Source: VMFW01 sp038058095 (GTDB lineage Bacteria; Patescibacteriota; Minisyncoccia; UBA6257; 2-01-FULL-56-20). Taken from it: a stretch of DNA of 12,088 bases. Below the pieces are notes generated by a model that was not told the origin of the DNA, made no database searches, and saw only the letters and a list, made by a program, of their open reading frames with translations. A program made the translations under genes and the position numbers. This document shows, in pieces, positions 5,838 to 12,025 of this stretch (its first letter is position 1; each line of letters opens with the position of its first letter). Location: contig JBBUBW010000040.1 of assembly GCA_038058095.1 (NCBI GenBank), positions 1 to 12,088 on the forward strand. Reading direction: 5' to 3'.

Positions 5838-6293
5838 ATGGATAAATTCATTCAGTGGTTGAATGTGTATTTCGGCGAGAAGGCGCCGAAAATGCCAGTG
5901 GGGTTAAAGGATTTTATCGTAAAAGTCGCGCCGTGGCTTTCAGTTATTGGCCTTGTATTTTCACTACCAGCAATTCTTGCCCTGATTGGCGTTGCTAGTT
6001 TTATCCCGGCGGGATACGGAATGTACTTAGATAATTCTACAATTGTGGTAATTTTTGCGATTGCGAGCGTGGTTCTCTACGCCTTGGCTATCCCCGGTCT
6101 ATTTAAAAAAACAATAGCTGGCTGGAACTTTGTCTTCTATGCCCTGCTTGTTAACTTACTTCAAAGTTTAGTGATGGGTAATATTGTGAATTTCATCATT
6201 GGCGCTCTCCTCGGATTCTGGATTTTATTCCAAATTCGTTCGTACTACAGCGGCGGAGCAACATCTTCCGGTCCAACAATGCCAGTTAAGTAA
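5838..6293 (+). CDS. Small four-helix membrane protein, function unknown
   Basis: A 151-residue protein. After an amphipathic N-terminus (MDKFIQWLNVYFGEKAP) come hydrophobic segments at about 32-55, 67-88, 95-114 and 115-133, then a short Gly/Ser-rich tail. I know of no named domain for it, although small membrane proteins opening with WLN-FGEKAP are familiar from Patescibacteria genomes (general recollection, not a database result). The start follows an AT-rich leader without Shine-Dalgarno; the initiator ATG is preceded by seven A residues. It is followed 21 bases later by a strong terminator, so the unit ends here. Confidence 0.8.
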   Translation: MDKFIQWLNVYFGEKAPKMPVGLKDFIVKVAPWLSVIGLVFSLPAILALIGVASFIPAGYGMYLDNSTIVVIFAIASVVLYALAIPGLFKKTIAGWNFVFYALLVNLLQSLVMGNIVNFIIGALLGFWILFQIRSYYSGGATSSGPTMPVK

Positions 6294-6314
6294 GAACTTT
6301 AAATATGTTTTCTT

Positions 6315-6345
6315 CTAAAACCGCCCGGAGGCGGTTTTAGTTTTA
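6315..6345 (+). terminator. Terminator after the 5838 gene
   Basis: Perfect 11-bp stem CTAAAACCGCC (6315-6325) with GGCGGTTTTAG (6330-6340), CGGA tetraloop, followed by TTTTA. Confidence 0.9.
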
Positions 6346-6369
6346 GCGTGATTTGTAAAAAGTAATCTA

Positions 6370-6399
6370 TTGGCATCTATTCCAAATTTCCATTATTCT
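6370..6399 (+). promoter_or_regulatory. Promoter for the ThyX-like gene
   Basis: TTGGCA (6370-6375), 18 bases, TATTCT (6394-6399). The ATG at 6409 starts 9 bases after the -10 box, so the leader would be only about 3 bases, again close to leaderless. Confidence 0.5.
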
Positions 6400-6408
6400 A
6401 GATAAGTA

Positions 6409-8130
6409 ATGGAATCTTCTTGGCAACCCTATAAACCCGCCTTCCCCGGCGAAAACTGGGATGAACGCGACCTTAATTACTTAGAACCCTTTTGCTCCAA
6501 CCCTAAAGGCTTGATTTCGGTTTTAACTAATCTCCCTCCGGAAATAGCTGGCGCTCTTTGCTCCCGCGCCTCCCGTGCTCAAAACTCGCTTTTCCGCGTT
6601 CTCCTCAAAGAATATCTCTATCCGATTTTAGACGGCGAAGATAAAGTCCTTGCCCAAGAGCTCGAAGAAACCGTTGAATTTTTCAAACATCACGGCTTCA
6701 AAAATATTCTAAACAATCAGCGCGCCCAGTCCTTCTATGCTAAATGGCTCTCGCAATACGGCGATGACTCCATCGCTCAACTAACTGGCACTCATGTAGT
6801 TTTTTGGGGCATCTCGCAAGTGGCGATGAAATTCTTAGAGGATCGCCGCATCGGGCTTGAACCCATCGAAAAATCCACCCGCTATGTAAACTTCGGCAAC
6901 AAAATCGCCGGCAACTATTTATACTACACATCCGTTCCCGATCTGGAAAAATTAGGTTTGACGAGTGAATATAAAAAAACTCTGGATACTCTCTTTGACA
7001 CCTACGTCGAAATCCTACCTCCACTTTTAGAATGGCTAAAGAAAAATTTTGACGATAAAGAATCTATTTTAGAAAAAAAAGCTTTTGACACTTTGCGCGG
7101 GCTTCTGCCAATGGCGACTTTAGGTCAAGTTGCTTTCCGAGGCAATGCCCAAGCTTTTGAATATCTCCTATCCCGCACTTTGAAACACCCGCTCGGCGAA
7201 CTCCGCTGGATTGCCAACACCCTCAAAACCGAACTCGACAAAGAAATCCCGTCTTTACTTCTGCGTCTTTCCGAAGAAAACTCTCAAGGTTATCAGGAAT
7301 ATTTAGTAAATCGCGGCCAGAAAGTTCACGCCCATCTCACGAAGAAACAAGCGGAGCGCAGCCCCGTGCCAACTCGCGATAGCGATTTGGCGGCGGGGTA
7401 CCAAGACTTGATAGATCGTTCTGGCGTGGATGTTCGTCTTGTCGAATTCGACCTCGACGCCGAAAACAAAATCATCACCTCCATCATTTTCCCCGAAATT
7501 CACGAATCCTACGAAAAGATTTTCGATAAAGTCAGGAAAATGTCGCCTGCCGAAAAAGAAGAAATTCTCGAAGCCTACACCGGCGGCCGCAAAGCCCGCT
7601 GGTACAAAGTTGGCCGGCCTCTCGAGAATTCTTATCTGAAATTCGAAATCGTTATGGACATTGGCGCCTATCGCGACGTCCACCGCCATCGCATTATGAC
7701 CCAAGATCGCCAGCGCTTTTCGTGCCACCACGGCTATACTATTCCCAAAGAAATCCAAGAATTAGGATTTGCCGGGAAATTTGAAAGCGCCCTAAACCAA
7801 GCCAAAATTCTTTTTGATAAAATCGAACTACACGACCCCGAACTTGCCCAATACGTAGTTCCGCTCGCGTACCGCATCCGGTTTTACCAATGGCAAAACT
7901 TCCGCCAGTTTTTCTGGGAAACCGAACTTCGCACCATCTCCCAAGGCCACCCCGACTACCGCTACATCGAACAGGAAAAATACAAACTCGTAAAAGAAAA
8001 ATTCCCGACCCTTGCCAAATATATGTTCGTCGATATGGCTGATTACGCCATAGCAAGACGTGGCACCGAAGAAGGCATCAAGAAAAAAGAGGAAAGCCTT
8101 ATCGAAAAACTTAGAACAAAAAGAGATTGA
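6409..8130 (+). CDS. Double-domain ThyX-like protein (FAD-dependent thymidylate synthase family)
   Basis: A 573-residue protein, about twice the length of a usual ThyX, with two ThyX-like halves. The first half has YGDDSIAQ (about 117-123), a helix (VFWGISQVAMKFLED) and RRIGLEPIEKSTRY (146-159), which aligns with the C-terminal part of the ThyX signature RHRxxSxNExSxRY: Glu154, Ser156, Arg158 and Tyr159 are kept, but the RHR start is not. The second half has the corresponding GRPLEN and MDIGAYRDV, then RHRIMTQDRQRF (426-437), which keeps the RHR start but lacks the ExSxRY end. ThyX makes dTMP from dUMP with FAD and methylene-tetrahydrofolate, in sites shared between subunits of a tetramer. 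A fused pair with split motifs might form a composite site or have lost the activity. The gene is monocistronic with its own promoter. Family membership is fairly sure; thymidylate synthase activity is not. Confidence 0.8.
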   Translation: MESSWQPYKPAFPGENWDERDLNYLEPFCSNPKGLISVLTNLPPEIAGALCSRASRAQNSLFRVLLKEYLYPILDGEDKVLAQELEETVEFFKHHGFKNILNNQRAQSFYAKWLSQYGDDSIAQLTGTHVVFWGISQVAMKFLEDRRIGLEPIEKSTRYVNFGNKIAGNYLYYTSVPDLEKLGLTSEYKKTLDTLFDTYVEILPPLLEWLKKNFDDKESILEKKAFDTLRGLLPMATLGQVAFRGNAQAFEYLLSRTLKHPLGELRWIANTLKTELDKEIPSLLLRLSEENSQGYQEYLVNRGQKVHAHLTKKQAERSPVPTRDSDLAAGYQDLIDRSGVDVRLVEFDLDAENKIITSIIFPEIHESYEKIFDKVRKMSPAEKEEILEAYTGGRKARWYKVGRPLENSYLKFEIVMDIGAYRDVHRHRIMTQDRQRFSCHHGYTIPKEIQELGFAGKFESALNQAKILFDKIELHDPELAQYVVPLAYRIRFYQWQNFRQFFWETELRTISQGHPDYRYIEQEKYKLVKEKFPTLAKYMFVDMADYAIARRGTEEGIKKKEESLIEKLRTKRD

Positions 8131-8155
8131 CCTACCCGGAATTACGGCGTAGGAT
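8127..8155 (+). promoter_or_regulatory. Promoter for the two small membrane-peptide genes
   Basis: TTGACC (8127-8132), overlapping the stop codon of the ThyX-like gene, a 17-base spacer and TAGGAT (8150-8155). The leader has TGAAAAC (8169-8175) exactly 36 bases before the ATG, the same spacing as at the 2069 gene, and a GGAGAG ribosome binding site. Confidence 0.65.
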
Positions 8156-8204
8156 TTTATCAGAATACTGAAAACTAAAAACCCCCAAGCACGGAGAGTG
8201 GATA

Positions 8205-8291
8205 ATGAAATCAGATTACTGGGTCTATGGAGTGGGACTAGCAGCTATCTTGCTGTACTTTCTTATTCTGAAAATAAAGAAAAGATTATAA
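8205..8291 (+). CDS. 28-residue single-helix membrane peptide
   Basis: ATG at 8205 to TAA at 8291, 28 residues. After MKSDYW comes a hydrophobic helix (VYGVGLAAILLYFLIL, about residues 7-22), then a basic tail (KIKKRL). This is the layout of an inner-membrane micropeptide with a positive cytoplasmic end. A good Shine-Dalgarno (CGGAGAG, 8192-8198) lies about 7 bases upstream, and a promoter with a 17-base spacer precedes it. Such ribosome binding sites are rare in this window, which argues for real translation of so short a frame. Function unknown; it might also be a leader peptide for the next gene. Confidence 0.55.
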   Translation: MKSDYWVYGVGLAAILLYFLILKIKKRL

Positions 8292-8348
8292 GTAACCAAC
8301 CGGCAGGTCTTTTTTCCACCCCGAACCGAACTTCAGCAGGGAGGATAC

Positions 8349-8486
8349 ATGGGTGAAATCGTTGGGATAATCGCCATAGGCATATTAGTCGCGATATCTT
8401 ATGCGAATACTGCCATATGCGCCTATTTTTTTGTCACCGGACTAGGCGAACCAAAAAAACCAGTGCCAAGACGTCTAGCGGTCTAA
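8349..8486 (+). CDS. 45-residue small membrane protein
   Basis: ATG at 8349 to TAA at 8486, 45 residues. Residues 4-29 are hydrophobic (one helix, interrupted by SYANTA), followed by a Pro- and base-rich tail (GEPKKPVPRRLAV). AGGGAGGA at 8338-8345 is the best Shine-Dalgarno in the window, although its spacing (3-4 bases) is short. It follows the 28-residue frame by 57 bases and precedes the strong terminator at 8527-8568, so the two appear to form one short transcription unit. No family recognised. Confidence 0.6.
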   Translation: MGEIVGIIAIGILVAISYANTAICAYFFVTGLGEPKKPVPRRLAV

Positions 8487-8526
8487 CAATACGTTCAATC
8501 TTGAAGCGCAACACCACGCGCTTAAT

Positions 8527-8568
8527 AACCCCCGCGACTAGAACCTTAGTCGCGGGGGTTTCTTTTTT
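8527..8568 (+). terminator. Strong intrinsic terminator
   Basis: Perfect 14-bp stem AACCCCCGCGACTA (8527-8540) with TAGTCGCGGGGGTT (8547-8560), 6-base loop, then TCTTTTTT. Confidence 0.95.
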
Positions 8569-8581
8569 ATCTTAAAACCGT

Positions 8582-8587
8582 TATAAT
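8582..8587 (+). promoter_or_regulatory. Candidate -10 box for lemA
   Basis: TATAAT at 8582-8587 just after the terminator, about 64 bases before the lemA ATG. No good -35 is seen. The leader contains degenerate tandem units (8619-8647). Confidence 0.45.
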
Positions 8588-8618
8588 ACAGGAAACAAAA
8601 AGTCGACTTCGCGTTAGC

Positions 8619-8647
8619 ATTTAACGTCTAACGTCTTACATCTAACA
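8619..8647 (+). repeat. Degenerate AACGTCT repeats before lemA
   Basis: TTTAACGTCTAACGTCTTACATCTAAC: imperfect units of about 8 bases (TAACGTCT, TAACGTCT, TACATCTAA) ending 5 bases before the lemA ATG. They occupy the ribosome binding site position, like the CCTAAAA units before the reductase gene. Confidence 0.55.
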
Positions 8648-8651
8648 TAAG

Positions 8652-9209
8652 ATGACATATTTATTAGTAGTTCTAGCACTGATCGTTATCTGGTTTATTT
8701 TCGCCTACAACGGCTTCGTACGGTTGAATAACCGCGTCAAAGAGGCTTGGTCGGACATCGAAGTTCAGCTAAAACGCCGGTATGACTTAATTCCAAACAT
8801 AATGGAATCGGTAAAAGGGTACGCCACGCACGAAAAAGGAGTATTTGAAAAGGTCACTGAAGCCCGCACTCGAGCCATGAATGCCGATACTAAGGGAGAC
8901 CCGAAAGAAATTGCCCAAGCTGAAAATATGCTAGCCGGCGCCCTCAAAACTCTCTTTGCTGTTTCTGAAAACTATCCTACCCTCCGTGCCACCGAAAACT
9001 TCCAGAAACTCCAGCAAGAGCTTTCAGACACCGAAGATAAAATCCAGGCTGCGAGAAGGTTCTACAATGGGAACGTCCGCGACTTCAACACTAAAGTGGA
9101 AACTTTCCCGTCCAACCTCGTCGCCAACCTTTTCCACTTCGCGTCTAAAGAATTCTTCGACATCGACGAAAAAGGTCCAGAAGGCCAACCCGTGCAGGTT
9201 AAATTTTAA
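8652..9209 (+). CDS. lemA: LemA family protein
   Basis: A 185-residue protein of normal LemA length. An N-terminal hydrophobic helix (about 3-20) is followed by the highly conserved YNGFVRLNNRVKEAWSDIEVQLKRRYDLIPN segment (interrupted here only by description), GYATHEKGVFEKVTEAR, then long helices including ENFQKLQQELSDTEDKI and ARRFYNGNVRDFNTKVETFPSN. LemA proteins are membrane-anchored helical bundles of poorly known function. They are often encoded beside the protease HtpX, and here htpX follows after one intervening gene. The ATG is placed by the family N-terminus; there is no clear Shine-Dalgarno. Confidence 0.95.
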   Translation: MTYLLVVLALIVIWFIFAYNGFVRLNNRVKEAWSDIEVQLKRRYDLIPNIMESVKGYATHEKGVFEKVTEARTRAMNADTKGDPKEIAQAENMLAGALKTLFAVSENYPTLRATENFQKLQQELSDTEDKIQAARRFYNGNVRDFNTKVETFPSNLVANLFHFASKEFFDIDEKGPEGQPVQVKF

Positions 9210-9215
9210 ATCAAT

Positions 9216-9665
9216 ATGCTTGATCTTGATGCCGTAACCACCGCCTTTATCCGAACTATTGTTTCCTTGAATCCAATTTTAGTGATATTCGTTGGTGTAT
9301 TAACCTATCTTGACTCGAGTCGACTAAGGAAAAAAGGGATAAATATATCTCCTAGCCTCGCTACTATTTTAGTTTTAGTATCTAGTTACATCATAACCGG
9401 TATTTTTGAAAACTCATCATTGAATCGAGGAATATCAATACTCGATAACTTATCTCCGCTTATAGCGTCAGTTCTTTCGTTCATATTACCCGTACTAATT
9501 TATCTGATTTTCAGGTTCTATATATCTAATAGAAAAAGCAATGAAATGCCAATACCCAAATCCAGGTCAAAATGGTTGGTATGGATAATGATTCTTATAA
9601 TAGTCATACCCTTAGTAGGTCTTATAATAGGAGCTTTAGCTTTTAGTTCTATGTCGACATGGTAG
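9216..9665 (+). CDS. Unrecognised four-helix membrane protein between lemA and htpX
   Basis: A 149-residue protein with hydrophobic segments at about 17-32, 46-64, 81-103 and 121-143, and charged loops (DSSRLRKK, SNRKSNEMPIPKSRSK). It begins 6 bases after the lemA stop, so it is probably co-transcribed. It is visibly more AT-rich than its neighbours and uses many ATA and TTA codons, which may mean a different origin. I recognise no family. Its place between two genes that usually sit side by side suggests either an inserted gene or a partner of the LemA-HtpX pair; the sequence does not decide this. Confidence 0.75.
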   Translation: MLDLDAVTTAFIRTIVSLNPILVIFVGVLTYLDSSRLRKKGINISPSLATILVLVSSYIITGIFENSSLNRGISILDNLSPLIASVLSFILPVLIYLIFRFYISNRKSNEMPIPKSRSKWLVWIMILIIVIPLVGLIIGALAFSSMSTW

Positions 9666-9775
9666 AATAGTACGTAGGTACAAACCTATGTGTCTGGACA
9701 TGGACGCAACCCCGCCAACATCCCTATTTTATGATCCACTCTTCCTTTATTGTTAGAGCATTTTCTGATTTTTAA

Positions 9776-10675
9776 ATGGCCACTCTCTACACCTACAAAA
9801 GCGCCAACATAAGAAAAACCTACCTGCTTTTCACCCTATTCTTCATCGTCATCATTGGGCTAGGTTACATCTTCTCGCAGGCCTACGGCAGTCCTAACAT
9901 CCTTTACTTCGCTGTTATCTTCTCTTGTTTTATGAGTTTTTTGAGCTACTGGCAATCCGATAAAATCGTTCTCGCGATGTCGCATGCCAAGCCCATCGAA
10001 AAAAAAGATAACCCCGAGCTTTATAATATCGTCGAGAATTTAGCCATTACCGCCGGTCTCCCCACTCCCAAAATTTACATCGCTCCCGAAATGGCTCCAA
10101 ACGCTTTCGCCACCGGCCGCGACGCGAAGCACGCCGTCGTCTGCGTCACTCAAGGCATTCTCGAGCGGCTGAACAAAAAGGAACTCGAAGGCGTTTTGGC
10201 TCACGAGCTTTCCCATATCGGCAACCGCGATATGCTCGTCAATACCGTCGCTGTTATTTTAGTTGGTTTTATTTCGCTTTTAGCTAATTTTTTTATGCGC
10301 TCAATGATATTCGGCGGCCGTAGCCGCGACGATAATAACAAGAGCGGCGGCATCTTTATTTTAATCGGCATCGCGCTTTCAATTCTCGCGCCTATTGCCG
10401 CCACTCTGATGCAGCTCGCCATTTCTCGCCGGCGTGAATTTCTGGCGGACACTTCCGGCGCTCTTTTAACTCGCTACCCCGAAGGTCTTGCCAGCGCGCT
10501 TGAAAAAATCTCTCGCGATCCAACGCCGATGCGCTTTGCTCAATCCACCACCGCCCATCTCTGGCTCACCGACCCGATGAAAAACCAAAAGAAAACTCCC
10601 TTTTTCGCAAAATTATTCATGACTCATCCTCCAATCGAAGAAAGAATAAAACTCCTCCGCGGGATGAGTGTTTGA
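9776..10675 (+). CDS. htpX: Zinc metalloprotease HtpX
   Basis: A 299-residue M48 peptidase of normal HtpX length. Two N-terminal membrane helices (about 14-34 and 39-58) precede GLPTPKIYIAPEMAPNAFATGR. The zinc motif HELSH is at residues 143-147 with catalytic Glu144, and the third ligand is Glu221 in RRREFLADTSGA. Two further hydrophobic segments (about 157-176 and 192-213) lie between. The C-terminal THPPIEERIKLL is the usual HtpX ending. HtpX degrades misfolded membrane proteins, with its active site on the cytoplasmic side. It follows lemA and one small membrane gene. All catalytic residues are present. The start matches the family N-terminus; the 110-base gap upstream holds no clear promoter. 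Confidence 0.95.
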   Translation: MATLYTYKSANIRKTYLLFTLFFIVIIGLGYIFSQAYGSPNILYFAVIFSCFMSFLSYWQSDKIVLAMSHAKPIEKKDNPELYNIVENLAITAGLPTPKIYIAPEMAPNAFATGRDAKHAVVCVTQGILERLNKKELEGVLAHELSHIGNRDMLVNTVAVILVGFISLLANFFMRSMIFGGRSRDDNNKSGGIFILIGIALSILAPIAATLMQLAISRRREFLADTSGALLTRYPEGLASALEKISRDPTPMRFAQSTTAHLWLTDPMKNQKKTPFFAKLFMTHPPIEERIKLLRGMSV

Positions 10676-10709
10676 TTTCCAATATTTATTAGTATAAGAT
10701 TAAAAAACA

Positions 10710-10925
10710 ATGCGGCAATTTACTGCGATTTATAAAAAAAGCGGCAAGTGGTATCTCGGCTGGATTGAGGAAATTCCCGGTGTAAATACCCAAGGCAAAA
10801 CCTTAAAAGAAACGAAAGAAAACCTAAAAGAAGCGCTGGCTTTAGTTTTGGAAACTAGCCGGCTTTTAACCAAAAAAGATAATCGCGGCAAGCTAATCAG
10901 AGAGTCCTTGACTGTTGCTGTCTAA
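10710..10925 (+). CDS. hicB: HicB-like antitoxin (single domain)
   Basis: A 71-residue protein with the HicB partial RNase H-like fold: FTAIYKKSGKWYLGWIEEIPGVNTQGKTLKET then a helix (KENLKEALALVLETSRLL). The pattern of a beta hairpin, PGVNTQGKT and the ENLKEAL helix is diagnostic of HicB. A C-terminal DNA-binding domain is absent, so autoregulation by this protein alone is doubtful. HicB neutralises HicA by direct binding. It lies 11 bases before hicA; antitoxin-first order is the less common arrangement. A weak -10-like TATAAG (10693-10698) precedes it. Confidence 0.85.
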   Translation: MRQFTAIYKKSGKWYLGWIEEIPGVNTQGKTLKETKENLKEALALVLETSRLLTKKDNRGKLIRESLTVAV

Positions 10926-10936
10926 AATCCAGTCAA

Positions 10937-11131
10937 ATGAAACGCCGTGATTTATTGAATTATATTTATAAAAACGGCTGTGTGTTTATTCGAGAAGGCG
11001 CGAGACATAGCGTCTTTTTTAATCCCGCCACAAAAAGAATCTCTACAATCCCTCGCCACGCAGAAATCAATAATTTTTTAGCCAAAAAAATTTGTCGGGA
11101 TTTGGGAGTCTCGGAAATTAATAAAAAATAA
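10937..11131 (+). CDS. hicA: HicA-like mRNA interferase toxin
   Basis: A 64-residue protein with the HicA dsRNA-binding-like fold: MKRRDLLNYIYKNGCVFIREGARHSVFFNP, then RISTIPRHAEINNFLAKKICRDLGV. His24 in GARHSVF is the expected catalytic histidine, and the IPRHAEI segment is the conserved second strand and helix start. HicA cleaves mRNA when not held by HicB. All expected elements are present, so it looks intact. Its stop codon TAA shares its last A with the ATG of the following UMP kinase-like gene (TAATG), which points to translational coupling. Confidence 0.87.
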   Translation: MKRRDLLNYIYKNGCVFIREGARHSVFFNPATKRISTIPRHAEINNFLAKKICRDLGVSEINKK

Positions 11132-11874
11132 TGAACTATAAATTTGGCAAGACTATTGTAATTAGCTTGGGAGGATCAATTATATATCCAGAAAGTATAG
11201 ATATAATTTTTCTCAAAAAATTTAATAAATTTATAAGAAAATTCATCAAGCGGGATTATAAGTTTGTTATCGTCACTGGTGGTGGCAAACCCGCTCGCAT
11301 TTTTCAAGAGGCCGCGGCAGAAATCTCTAGAATCAGCAATGACGACAAAGACTGGATAGGCATTCACACCACCCGCTTAAACGCTCAGCTACTCCGTACT
11401 ATCTTTAAAGACGTCGCCGATCCCGAAATCATAGATGCTAAGGAAAAATCAATTGAAAGGGCGAAAACGAAAAAAACGAGCGTAGCGAAGCCCCGTATCA
11501 ACGCGAATCTTTGGTACGGGGTCACTATCGGTTCCGGTTGGCGACCTGGCTGGTCAACCGACTATATCGCCGCTTCCATTGCCGCTGATTTCGGCGTTAA
11601 AGAATTCATAAACGCCGGCAAGCCCGCCTACGTTTTCGAAAAAGATCCCAAGAAATTTCCCAAAGCCAAAAAATTTGAAAAACTTTCTTGGGGTGAATAT
11701 AGAAAATTAATTCCATCGAAATGGATTCCCGGTTTTAACTCTCCAGTTGACCCTATTGCCGCCAAACTTTGCCAAAAAGAAAAAATGGCGGCTATCGTGA
11801 TAAATGGCAAGGATCTAAGGAATTTTGGGAATCTTTTAGATGGCAAGAACTTTAAAGGCACTATCGTTTCCTGA
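11131..11874 (+). CDS. Amino acid kinase family protein, UMP kinase-like (archaeal type)
   Basis: A 247-residue kinase. Lys7 and SLGGSI (12-17) form the phosphate site, VTGGGKPAR (48-56) the next loop, and SGWRPGWSTDYIAA (135-148) matches the PGxSTD loop of archaeal-type UMP kinases. AYVFEKDPKKFPKAK and PVDPIAAKL also fit that group. UMP kinase makes UDP from UMP in pyrimidine nucleotide synthesis. Residues about 112-130 form an extra stretch relative to what I expect for the family, encoded by DNA with a GAGCGTAGCGAAGC segment and an inverted repeat CCCCGTA/TACGGGG. The start overlaps the hicA stop by one base. Other kinases of the superfamily (isopentenyl phosphate kinase, aspartate kinase) fit the STD loop less well. 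The true substrate remains inference. Confidence 0.75.
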   Translation: MNYKFGKTIVISLGGSIIYPESIDIIFLKKFNKFIRKFIKRDYKFVIVTGGGKPARIFQEAAAEISRISNDDKDWIGIHTTRLNAQLLRTIFKDVADPEIIDAKEKSIERAKTKKTSVAKPRINANLWYGVTIGSGWRPGWSTDYIAASIAADFGVKEFINAGKPAYVFEKDPKKFPKAKKFEKLSWGEYRKLIPSKWIPGFNSPVDPIAAKLCQKEKMAAIVINGKDLRNFGNLLDGKNFKGTIVS

Positions 11875-11930
11875 GAGCTTTACAAATAAATATTGATTTA
11901 ATAATATCTACCTAGAGAATTCCATTTCTA

Positions 11931-12000
11931 GCGGGAGAGCGAGTTCCAGCGGCAAACTCCTCAGCCCGCATCGGGGAGGGTTTGCAGAAAGCGCCCTCCC
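11931..12000 (+). ncRNA. Structured non-coding stretch upstream of tRNA-Ser
   Basis: Between the kinase stop and the tRNA there is no open frame, but there is dense pairing. Hairpin 1 (11931-11969) pairs GCGGG, GAG and GAGTT with AACTC, CTC and CCCGC, 13 base pairs with small bulges. Hairpin 2 is GGGAGGG (11974-11980) with CCCTCCC (11994-12000), followed by TCGATTTATT. A competing stem pairs GCAAAC/CCTC (11952-11962) with GAGG/GTTTGC (11976-11985) and excludes both. It may be a terminator for the hic-kinase unit, a small RNA or a switch. I match it to no known RNA family. Confidence 0.4.
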
Positions 12001-12025
12001 TCGATTTATTAATTACAAGTAAAAC

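Noticed and set aside
7303..7758. A 151-codon - strand frame opposite the ThyX-like gene
   Set aside because: Same reason: it overlaps a real gene completely, its composition follows the codon pattern of the other strand, and no motif is seen.
8292..8348. Terminator or attenuator between the two micropeptide genes
   Set aside because: There is a T run (about 8310-8315) but only a 3-bp ACC/GGT stem before it, too weak to support.
9673..9690. Hairpin CGTAGGT/ACCTATG after the 9216 gene as a terminator
   Set aside because: The stem is only 7 bp with a G-U pair and is not followed by a T run.
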